Positions 18,095 through 26,221 of a DNA stretch of 64,000 nt are shown one piece after another. Under the pieces are notes generated by a model. That model searched no databases, was not told the origin of the DNA, and was given only the letters and a program-made list of their open reading frames with translations. The position numbers and the translations under genes are program-made. Source of the stretch: Colwellia sp. (GTDB taxonomy: Bacteria > Pseudomonadota > Gammaproteobacteria > Enterobacterales > Alteromonadaceae). How positions within the stretch are numbered: position 1 is the stretch's first letter; every line of letters begins with the position of its first letter. Location of the stretch: the NCBI GenBank assembly GCA_022969175.1, contig JALJPB010000014.1, positions 20,663 through 84,662 of the forward strand, read 5' to 3'.

Positions 18095-20191
18095 TCAACG
18101 ATGAAACATAACTAAATCTTTTCGAGTACTTTGATAGATGGAAAAAAGTAAACGGTTATTGTCAAAATCTATATCACTCAAATTCGCTTTAGGTCGAGTC
18201 GAAGGTGATATATTCATTTTTGTCAGTGATAGCTTATCGAGATGGTAAAGCCATATCTGATTTTCAGCAAATAATGATAACTGTCTATCTTTGATAATAA
18301 AGCCCGGTGAAAATCTGATGCCAGAAGTTGCTGGTACAATACTGTTTTGTTGGTCTTGGTATAGGTGCAGTGTTTTGCTCCAATCAGTATAATAAAGTGA
18401 TTGGCCATTAAGCTGTGCCCAGTGACTAAAACCTTGGTAAATATCGCTATGTTCACCGGTGTTAAGATCAAGTAAGACAACTTTTCTTTGCTGTTTTAGT
18501 GGGTCAGATGGGATTTTTTCAATAATAGACAATAATACCTGTTGCGTATTAACCCATTGATAAACTTCGATAACTTTGAATGGTGTTGGAATGGGATTTG
18601 CTTGTCCATCTAAAGTTAACAAATGCAATTCCCCCCTAACAGCCAAAGCTAATGATTGACCATCAAGCGACCAAGTGTAAGAGTTAATTCGAGTATTTCT
18701 ATCGAAATGGCTGAGTTGTTTAAGTTGATTATTGTCAACAAACCAAATTTGCTGTTCGCCACTTCTGTTTGAAATAAAACTTATGTTACTGGTACCCGGC
18801 TGGTATTTTGCTTGGTAATCTTCCACCGTTGAAGGCTCTATTGTGCTAATTAGTTGAGCTGAAAGTTCGCTACTGCCACTTTTAGTTAAGGGCGAAGGTT
18901 GAAATCGATATTCCTCAATATCTAAATCTACACCACCAATAACGGCAATAATTTTTTCACCATCGGGGTGATACATCGGATTGTAAATATCAGCCACTGT
19001 TGTTATTGGGTATTCAGTAAAGCTTCCTGCCATGTCTATTTCAAATAAGCTCGTTTCAGCCGATGTAATTAGGGTATCTTTCAGTGGATGCCAGATAGGA
19101 TCCCACCATAAATAATCATTGTGCTCGTCGGGTACTTTTAACGGTAGATGTTCAATGGTGTTATTTTCGGTATTAAATAGAATTAGAGAGATATTTTGTT
19201 TTTGATCATGCACAGTAATCGCGAGCTTTTTATTTCTAGGGGAATAACTTAAAGCTCGAGGTTGGTACGACTCGTCACTATAAAGTAAGGTTACCAAAGA
19301 ACTATCGAGTGATAAGGTTTTTACTTTTCCTTGCCTCGCAAAAGAGTCGATGAATGCTATTTTGTTGTTAGTTAGCCAATTAAGTCCACCATAATTATGT
19401 TGCTCGCAGGCTAATAACTCACGAGGTATTTGAGGTTCAGATTTAGCTAAGATGAAAGAAATTGCGCTGATGTTGCGACACCTCTGTATTGGCTTTGATG
19501 ATTGGCAGCCGCCAGTTTTAGAAAAAGCCAATTGATTACCATCAGGAGACCAAGCTGCTGCACCATAATAACCTGCCGTTTTTGTTAACCGGTACTCTCT
19601 ATTTTCCGTTAGATCTTTAGCCCAAAGTTGATTTTCACAAAGGTTAACATAGCGGTTATAAACGACGTAACGCCCATCAGGTGAAAAACTTGGGTAGTAT
19701 TCTTTTTCATCGGTAAGGGTTATCGGTGTAAGGCGATCAATCGGCGGCGATGTTGTTGTCGAAGGCAAAAAATACCATGCCAGCACCAATAGGCTTAGGC
19801 AAAGCAAAAATATTTTAATAATCCAGTGACTATTAGCCTGTTGTTCTGGTATTACTGCTGATTCAACTAGGCTTTCCTCTGGCCACTGTACTTGAGCAAT
19901 AAGGCTATAACCAATTTTAGGGTGAGTAGCGATCATCTTCTGCTGCTTAGCATCGTCGCCTAATGCTTTTCGAAGTTGGCCAATACAGCGCTGCACAGCA
20001 TTAGGCGCAACTACCACATTGGGCCAAACACTTTCAAGAAGTGCTTCATGGGTGACCACTTCGCCTTGATGTTTAGCAAGAGTCAGTAGAACTTTTAATA
20101 CCCTAGGTTCAAGCGAGATGATGTCATCTTTGACAATAATTTGTGCACGTGAGACATCGACCCTGAAATTGCCAACCCAAAAATCACTCAT
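18095..20191 (-). CDS. CadC/ToxR-like membrane regulator with TolB-type propeller
   Basis: A 698-residue protein. Residues 1-105 are a winged-helix Trans_reg_C DNA-binding domain (LEPRVLKVLLTLAKHQGEVV, then RCIGQLRKALGDD). A single membrane helix lies near 125-147. The long periplasmic part holds PD40/TolB-like beta-propeller repeats (YYPSFSPDGRYVVYNR, AAWSPDGNQLAFS and others). It therefore probably senses a periplasmic ligand and binds promoters at the membrane. It is divergent from two esterase-TPR genes across about 206 bases, so it is their likely regulator, by analogy with CadC-type genes next to their targets. Confidence 0.9.
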   Translation of the reverse strand: MSDFWVGNFRVDVSRAQIIVKDDIISLEPRVLKVLLTLAKHQGEVVTHEALLESVWPNVVVAPNAVQRCIGQLRKALGDDAKQQKMIATHPKIGYSLIAQVQWPEESLVESAVIPEQQANSHWIIKIFLLCLSLLVLAWYFLPSTTTSPPIDRLTPITLTDEKEYYPSFSPDGRYVVYNRYVNLCENQLWAKDLTENREYRLTKTAGYYGAAAWSPDGNQLAFSKTGGCQSSKPIQRCRNISAISFILAKSEPQIPRELLACEQHNYGGLNWLTNNKIAFIDSFARQGKVKTLSLDSSLVTLLYSDESYQPRALSYSPRNKKLAITVHDQKQNISLILFNTENNTIEHLPLKVPDEHNDYLWWDPIWHPLKDTLITSAETSLFEIDMAGSFTEYPITTVADIYNPMYHPDGEKIIAVIGGVDLDIEEYRFQPSPLTKSGSSELSAQLISTIEPSTVEDYQAKYQPGTSNISFISNRSGEQQIWFVDNNQLKQLSHFDRNTRINSYTWSLDGQSLALAVRGELHLLTLDGQANPIPTPFKVIEVYQWVNTQQVLLSIIEKIPSDPLKQQRKVVLLDLNTGEHSDIYQGFSHWAQLNGQSLYYTDWSKTLHLYQDQQNSIVPATSGIRFSPGFIIKDRQLSLFAENQIWLYHLDKLSLTKMNISPSTRPKANLSDIDFDNNRLLFSIYQSTRKDLVMFHR

Positions 20192-20397
20192 AAGTTTGTT
20201 TATCGCCTGAATTTACTATTATTAGCAGTCAAAAAAGTATACTGCCAATTTTTTAAGCTTTCAGCAATTTATTATGCCAAATAGCGCTAATTAAGCGCTT
20301 TAGGGTAATCATCAGCAAACCATCAGTTTTTTATCAGTTAATCTGTAGGGTATTTTTATCTGAGTTAGAGACAATAGCAGCAGAGTTATCTCACTTA

Positions 20398-22038
20398 ATG
20401 AATAAAGAGAAAAATGTGAATACACTATTTACCGAAAGCTTACTTTCAAAAACAGTTAAAACTGCTACTCGATTAATCACTCACCTCAGCGCTCTACTTT
20501 TTCTTTTGATAAGTCCGCTAGTATTTGCTGACGATATTAGTCGCAGTGAGGTGCAACAAATTAAAGTGGAACTTGGCGAAAAAGTAGTTTTTCAATCGAA
20601 AAACTTGGCCGAGTCGCGAGAGTTCTATCTGCGTTTACCAAAAGAATATAACGAAACTAAACATAGTTATCCGGTGATCTATTTGCTTGATGCAAACAAC
20701 GAAACGTTAACTTATATGGATAACTTATATTTTCATTCAATCACTCAAATTGAACGACTAATGGAACATGGCGATATTCCACAAAGTATCATTGTTGGCA
20801 TACCGTTTAAAAGTAGCCAGTGGTTCGGCAATGTTATTAGCAACCCGCAACCATTTAGAGATTATTTGACTAAGGAGCTTTCGACATACGTTAATGATAA
20901 TTATCGAACCTTGAACAATAACATATTAATAGGGCAATCTTACTCTGCGGTATTTGTCATTAATAGCTTGCCCGTTAGTGGAGCCATTTTTAATGGCTAC
21001 CTAGCGATTGAACCTGTTTTAGGTGGTGGTGCGTTAGAAACTACCATTACAAACTTTCAAAATATCTTCGAGAACAAGGCTGTAGATAAGACAGTAAACA
21101 AGGCCGTGGGCAAAACCGTAAATATAACCGTGAATAATAGCGCGCTACAAATTATTATGGGCGGAGCGATTATGTTGCACGAAGTGATAGAACTTCGTGA
21201 GCAAATTACTAACGCTATAGATAAAGAAACGACAATTAGCCTTAAAACCTTTCCTGAAGAATCTCACGGTTCAGTATATTACCCAGCACTTAACTATGGC
21301 TTAAGAAAGCATTTTGAAGATTATCGCCAACCCAGTAAAGAACAAATAATGTCATCAAATTTTGGCCATCAAGAGTTACTCAATTACTTTGAAAAAAGAG
21401 CGAGTAAATACCAAGTGCAAGCGACAGACAGACAATTTCAGTCAGCTGTTTTTGAAACGATTTTTTATCAACTTATGGCTAAAAAGTTTGATCAAGCTTT
21501 TGCCTTATGGCCGGTCTGGCAATCACCTTATAAACTTTATAATGCCGATCGAATCATTAGTCACTTTTTACGAGAGAACGATAGTGCTTCAGCCATTGCA
21601 CTGCTGAATCATTTAGGTAAAGCAATGCCAGCGTCTGTCAGTGTGGTTGATCGCTTAGCAATACTTTATCAACAAGAAAGCAAAATGGCACAAGCAGAAA
21701 TGTATCGTTTAAAAACTCAGCAACTGCTCTTGGACATTTTTAGTAAACCTGTCTCTGAACAACAAGAAGCTAGTTTGAATAGCTATGGCTATAGTTTATT
21801 ACAACAACAAAGAAACCAAGAAGCGGTTAACGTTTTTAAGCAGATAAGCCAAGTGAAACCAGCTTCAGTTAATGCCTTTGACAGCCTGGCAGATGCTTAT
21901 GAAGCAACTAAAAACTATCAACAAGCTATTAAGTCACTAGAGCAAGCCATGGTCATTGCGAGTAACAAAGACAATGTAAATACCGCGCCTTTTGAGCAGA
22001 AAATAAATCGCATGAAAAGCATCGTCAATGCAGAATAA
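20398..22038 (+). CDS. Periplasmic esterase (Fes/esterase D-like) with TPR tail
   Basis: A 546-residue protein with an N-terminal signal (hydrophobic about 27-45, ending VFADD). Residues about 55-310 form an esterase_phd/Fes-type alpha/beta-hydrolase: YPVIYLLDANNE, the nucleophile elbow GQSYSA with Ser intact, and a late ESHGS supplying His. C-terminal residues about 400-545 form TPR units (NAFDSLADAYEATKNYQQA). A local run of four-residue repeats (KAVDKTVNKAVGKTV) lies near 226-242. The start could also be the GTG at 20416, which has a better ribosome site. It is the first of a tandem pair; the neighbour lacks the nucleophile. Confidence 0.85.
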   Translation: MNKEKNVNTLFTESLLSKTVKTATRLITHLSALLFLLISPLVFADDISRSEVQQIKVELGEKVVFQSKNLAESREFYLRLPKEYNETKHSYPVIYLLDANNETLTYMDNLYFHSITQIERLMEHGDIPQSIIVGIPFKSSQWFGNVISNPQPFRDYLTKELSTYVNDNYRTLNNNILIGQSYSAVFVINSLPVSGAIFNGYLAIEPVLGGGALETTITNFQNIFENKAVDKTVNKAVGKTVNITVNNSALQIIMGGAIMLHEVIELREQITNAIDKETTISLKTFPEESHGSVYYPALNYGLRKHFEDYRQPSKEQIMSSNFGHQELLNYFEKRASKYQVQATDRQFQSAVFETIFYQLMAKKFDQAFALWPVWQSPYKLYNADRIISHFLRENDSASAIALLNHLGKAMPASVSVVDRLAILYQQESKMAQAEMYRLKTQQLLLDIFSKPVSEQQEASLNSYGYSLLQQQRNQEAVNVFKQISQVKPASVNAFDSLADAYEATKNYQQAIKSLEQAMVIASNKDNVNTAPFEQKINRMKSIVNAE

Positions 22039-22105
22039 AACAGTCGTTATGTTCAACATAAATGAACTATCGGTCAAACAATAAAATTACAGAAGAGGTG
22101 ATTAA

Positions 22106-23347
22106 ATGAAAAAACTAATTATTTTGTTAGTGATGCTGGTGGTAATTTCACCAGTATTATATGCACAAGAGGTTGATAATGTTATTGGCAAGAAGTTCTC
22201 GATAGCCTCAAAAGTGTTGGCTGAAAATCGAGATATTCAAATATACTTGCCAGAGGGTTATCACTCATCGAAAAAAAAATATCCGGTGCTGTATATTTTA
22301 GATGGTCAACGCTTGTTTACCCTAGGTGTTAGTTTGTCACAATCTTTAAGAAGCACAGTAAAAGTGACTCCTGAATTTATCGTTGTTGGCATTAATAACC
22401 ATTATCCAGACCGATTCAATAACTTTACCGAATCAGACTTTTTAACCTTTATTGAAAAAGAGTTATTGCCTCATGTCGAGCAAAACTATCGAGCCACTGA
22501 CGAGCGTATTCTCTTTGGTTGGGAGTATGCCGGCGCGTATGTTATCGAGTCACTCATTAATAAACCGACACTGTTTTCTGGCCATATTGCTGCCAGTCCT
22601 TATCCAATAGCTGAAACATGGGTTGGCGAACAAAGCAGAGTTGCACAACTTGAAAGTAAACTTAACAGCGATTTAGATTCCTACCTCTATTTTACTGTTA
22701 GTGAAGGAGAAAATGGCGTTATCGGCGGTACAGATAAACTTAATACATTATTAACCACTAAGCCATCGCAGTCATTACGTTGGACTTATCGTATTATCCC
22801 CGATGAAGAACATTTATCGACTGCCCATGCCACCATGTTTCAAGGAGTGAAAAATTATTTTTACGGTTATCAATCGTTTCAAATCTCCGGTCTTGAACAG
22901 TTTAATAAAGCGGGTGGGCTGAAAAATTTCTATGCCTATAATAAATTACGCGCACAACGTTTTGGTTTTGCTGAGCAAGCAGAGCCTTGGTCAATGTTTA
23001 CCATCGTTAGAAATGCGATAAGGGCTGATAACTTTGAGCAGTTTGATTTATTTATGAATGAATTTAAATCAACTGACATGATAGAAAAGATTAAACTTTC
23101 TAGAGGCAATTTAGTCGCTGAATATTATTTGCAAAATAAACAGTATCAAGGTGCGATTGAAGTTTATGAAATAATGGCTAAAGCAAACCCAGAAAATGGC
23201 AGGATTCAAAATGAACTTGGAGATATTTATTTGAGTTTAAAGCAGAAAGCCATCGCTAAAAAACATTATCAAAGGGCAGTTGAACTCGCTAAAAAGTCAA
23301 AAGATAAAAGGCTTAACGAGTTTCAACAAGACTTAGATAACTTGTAA
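22106..23347 (+). CDS. Esterase-TPR paralogue with replaced nucleophile
   Basis: A 413-residue exported paralogue of the preceding gene (signal 1-20, ending LYAQ). It keeps the family framework (KYPVLYILDGQRLF, VGINNHYP, EEHLSTAHATMF) and a C-terminal TPR unit (GRIQNELGDIYLSLKQKAIA). The nucleophile elbow reads GWEYAG, with Glu where Ser is required, so it is probably not a classical serine esterase. It follows the active-looking copy by 67 bases with its own AGAGGTG ribosome site, so co-transcription is likely. It may bind the same substrate without cleaving it, or modulate its partner. Confidence 0.83.
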   Translation: MKKLIILLVMLVVISPVLYAQEVDNVIGKKFSIASKVLAENRDIQIYLPEGYHSSKKKYPVLYILDGQRLFTLGVSLSQSLRSTVKVTPEFIVVGINNHYPDRFNNFTESDFLTFIEKELLPHVEQNYRATDERILFGWEYAGAYVIESLINKPTLFSGHIAASPYPIAETWVGEQSRVAQLESKLNSDLDSYLYFTVSEGENGVIGGTDKLNTLLTTKPSQSLRWTYRIIPDEEHLSTAHATMFQGVKNYFYGYQSFQISGLEQFNKAGGLKNFYAYNKLRAQRFGFAEQAEPWSMFTIVRNAIRADNFEQFDLFMNEFKSTDMIEKIKLSRGNLVAEYYLQNKQYQGAIEVYEIMAKANPENGRIQNELGDIYLSLKQKAIAKKHYQRAVELAKKSKDKRLNEFQQDLDNL

Positions 23348-23633
23348 ATTGCAACCACATCCTAATAGTGGATATCTAAAAAGAATGATTATATTGAGTT
23401 AATAAATCTTTTAAATATCCCATTTCAATCAACAACTTCATCCGTTAATCAAAAAAAATTCAATAAGCAGATTATTGCATACATCCATATTTTGCTTTAC
23501 TCTTTCCCTTCGTAAATCACAGTTTCTAATGGTAAAACTTCTCATTGGAAAATATGGCAATTAAAATTTTGTCAGAAACTTAGAGTTAAACAAATAATTA
23601 AACACCGCACAGATGTAAGGACACAAGTACTGC

Positions 23634-24599
23634 ATGACTCAACCCAGAATTAAATTATTAATTTTATCAATCATTTTTATCGCTTGCTTAACGGCACTTA
23701 TCTTAAGTTTCACTAATGGCGCATCAGTAGCAGAGACTGTGAGTATTGAACTTACTTCCTCAACTACTAGTCACTTAAAACCATCAGTAAAATCTGAAAA
23801 AATCACCACTATTGCTACAGACATAGTAAACACTAAGGCAACTTTAGCAGCTCCGGGCAGCCAAAATGGTCAAATGGTTGTCATGCACCGACCTAAGTGG
23901 AAATTTGATGGGAATTTAATCGTTCAACTCGAAAAGCTTCAAATAGCCTCAGCAAATGGAGATGATAAAGCAAGTTATATTCTTGCGATGAATCTTAAGT
24001 ATTGCTATCACAGTCCAGCTGATGACATCGCACTTGAGAAACAGCTAGACCAAGCTACCGAATTTAGCGATAGCGAACTAGCGGTGGAGAGAATTACAGA
24101 AAAATACCAGTATTGTTCTGGTATTGAACAAAAACAAAGCAAGCAGTTTTATCATTACTCAGAAGCCGCGGCAAACAATGGCTACGTAGCCGCACAGGAA
24201 GTTATTGGTAGAATCACTCCAGAGTTCTTTATGCAGTCTCAAGGTTATGAAAACCTTGAACGAGACGAATTTATAATAATGCGCGATAACTTTATTGACC
24301 AGAAAATTGCCTTTTTGCAGCAAGCAGCACAAAACGGAAGTATCGAAGCATTAGGTAGGCTTTCTCGCATGAACCGATCACAAAAAATTGGCGCAAATGG
24401 TTATGTTAAATCCTTTGGCTTTAATCAATTAATTCTTGAACTTACTCAGAGCAACGAAATATATAACCGATATTCAGAATACCAACAAAAACTGCATTCA
24501 CAGTTAACGTCAGAAGAAATTGATAATGGCTTCGCAATGTCTGAACAATGGTTAAAAATAATTAATGCCAACGGCACATTATATTTAAATAGAAACTAG
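23634..24599 (+). CDS. Membrane-anchored protein with Sel1-like helical repeats
   Basis: A 321-residue protein with one N-terminal membrane helix (about 8-28), so mostly periplasmic. Residues about 100-240 contain degenerate Sel1/TPR-like units (ASANGDDKASYILAMNL, AAANNGYVAAQEVIG, AAQNGSIEALGRLSRM). Such repeats usually mediate protein binding. Two Cys residues near 124 and 159 (KYCYH, QYCSG) may pair. No family assignment is possible. The start is an ATG with weak ribosome complementarity; upstream sequence shows no alternative. It may share a transcript with the small frame just downstream. Confidence 0.75.
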   Translation: MTQPRIKLLILSIIFIACLTALILSFTNGASVAETVSIELTSSTTSHLKPSVKSEKITTIATDIVNTKATLAAPGSQNGQMVVMHRPKWKFDGNLIVQLEKLQIASANGDDKASYILAMNLKYCYHSPADDIALEKQLDQATEFSDSELAVERITEKYQYCSGIEQKQSKQFYHYSEAAANNGYVAAQEVIGRITPEFFMQSQGYENLERDEFIIMRDNFIDQKIAFLQQAAQNGSIEALGRLSRMNRSQKIGANGYVKSFGFNQLILELTQSNEIYNRYSEYQQKLHSQLTSEEIDNGFAMSEQWLKIINANGTLYLNRN

Positions 24600-24627
24600 A
24601 CAAGATCAACTTTATTAAAAGGAAATA

Positions 24628-24762
24628 ATGACTATTAACGATAATGAAGAAAGCTACAATACACTCCAAGCAAGCAGCTGGCATATCAGGTTTGCCAAGC
24701 TGGCAGTACAACCACCAGTTCTTCTGAGGCCATTACGGCCTGGTAAGGAAATTACATTTTAA
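24628..24762 (+). CDS. Putative 44-residue small protein
   Basis: A 44-codon frame (MTINDNEESYNTLQ to the end PGKEITF) with a strong AAAAGGAA ribosome site six bases ahead, 28 bases after the Sel1-like gene. It has no hydrophobic segment. The C-terminal half is basic and proline-rich (PPVLLRPLRPGK). It is convergent with the next gene. The ribosome site and position support translation, but there is no recognisable family, and a chance frame cannot be excluded. Confidence 0.4.
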   Translation: MTINDNEESYNTLQASSWHIRFAKLAVQPPVLLRPLRPGKEITF

Positions 24763-24781
24763 ACTAGCTTAGTGTACGAAA

Positions 24782-25735
24782 TTACTTTTTCATCGGTACC
24801 CAGGCACCCGTTTTATACATACCTAAATCAGTGCCAAATTTAACAACTTTATCCAACTGTTTGTCACCGCCAGCTTGATTATGTAAGTGGAAATTCAATC
24901 CGTAACCGTATGAAAGTCCGGCTTTACGCATAATATCACCTTTGATAAAAGTAGATATTTGACCGCCTAATCCTTTTTTTACCGCGCTATCAAAATCGTT
25001 AATGAAGGGTTTCATTGCCTCAATATGCACGAAACTTTTGTCAGAAAAACAGGCCTGACTAAATGGCTTCTCTTTTGCGTCATCTCCCTTGTTTTCAGCA
25101 ATTTGATAAGGAGTAATAATATGTAGGTAAAACAGTACAGATTTATCGATATCATCCCACAACTTCCAAGTTTGTTTGGTGACTTCATCTAGGTTACCCA
25201 TTTTATCATCAACAAAACGAATAACTCGCGCCAGTGTATTGGCGTCTGAATAAAGAGAACTAGCTTTGTTACTTTGATTTAATGCTGACAAGCCTTTAGA
25301 CACTTCAGAGAGACCAGGTACAACTAACCGTACTCCTTTTTTAAGCCCTTCTTGAAGCACGTATTTAGCACAAGTAAAGACCTTGCTTGAATGTTTCTTC
25401 AGAAATTTACCCGGCAATAAACGTTGCATTTGGCTCGTTCGAGTTGCTTTAATGCCATAAATTTCATGTAAACAAGTAGGGTGAGAGGCAAAACGCTTGC
25501 AGGGGATTTTTTTGGTGTAAACCAATTCCATGGGATAACGTGAGGGCACATCATCTAGGCTATACTGACTATCAGCATGGTAAAATCGGCTTAGCTTTTC
25601 TACTTCTTTGGCGCCATTGGCACGCTGTTGACCCATTTGAAATAACCAAGTACGGTTTTGTTGGCTTGTTAATGAGTGGGCTATAATGCGAGAAATTTCT
25701 TCTTCACTGCGAGAAGATACTGATATCTCATACAT
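24782..25735 (-). CDS. Hypothetical cytoplasmic protein
   Basis: A 317-residue protein with no signal peptide or membrane helix. It is rich in basic residues and has scattered cysteines (KIPCKRF, PTCLHEI, FTCAKY). Its C-terminal end is Gly/His-rich (KAGLSYGYGLNFHLHNQAGG). I recognise no domain. AAGGAAAA upstream supports the start. It is single-gene, convergent with the small frame upstream, and followed on its promoter side by a 486-base gene-free region containing a fragment of the dispersed repeat family. The frame is convincing; the function is unknown. Confidence 0.75.
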   Translation of the reverse strand: MYEISVSSRSEEEISRIIAHSLTSQQNRTWLFQMGQQRANGAKEVEKLSRFYHADSQYSLDDVPSRYPMELVYTKKIPCKRFASHPTCLHEIYGIKATRTSQMQRLLPGKFLKKHSSKVFTCAKYVLQEGLKKGVRLVVPGLSEVSKGLSALNQSNKASSLYSDANTLARVIRFVDDKMGNLDEVTKQTWKLWDDIDKSVLFYLHIITPYQIAENKGDDAKEKPFSQACFSDKSFVHIEAMKPFINDFDSAVKKGLGGQISTFIKGDIMRKAGLSYGYGLNFHLHNQAGGDKQLDKVVKFGTDLGMYKTGAWVPMKK

Positions 25736-25914
25736 AAGATTATTTTCCTTAACGTTTTGTCAGTAACAAAATTTATTCTTACGGGTAAGTTGGCTTGTAT
25801 TTGTTACTTATGATTAGCTACTAGCTTGAGCACTGTAAACTTTAATTTAAGATAACATCAACATAGTCACTTTACTATTCATCAGCTTGCCTAATTCAAC
25901 CTTTTGATTAAGGA

Positions 25915-26025
25915 GTATCAAAGTCACTTTATTATGACTTTAGGTAAACAAAATAACGAATCACTGACTTGAAGTTATTAAAATTTATCGAGTCACTCAC
26001 TAACAAGTGACTAGATAATTCATTT
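25915..26025. repeat. Internal fragment of the dispersed repeat family
   Basis: It shares an extended block with the interior of the copies at 33435-33697 and 59278-59604: AAAGTCAC..GTGACTTT-like dyad, then ATAACGAAT, CTGA.CTGAAG.TATT and ACTAGATAA. Both terminal repeats are missing. The rest of the gap 25736-26221 shows no gene that I can see. Confidence 0.55.
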
Positions 26026-26221
26026 GCTTCAATGTTGAGTTTTTTAATCCCGCATTTCATTTTAATAAATAACCCGCCTGAAAGAGACAAGGATTACTGT
26101 TCTGATTAAAATATGTCAATGGTATACTTTATATCATCTTAACGAGGGCGTTAGATTGCTGTATACTGCGACTCGAAAAATTCAAAAAAACAATCACAAT
26201 CATAAAAATGGAATTTAAACC

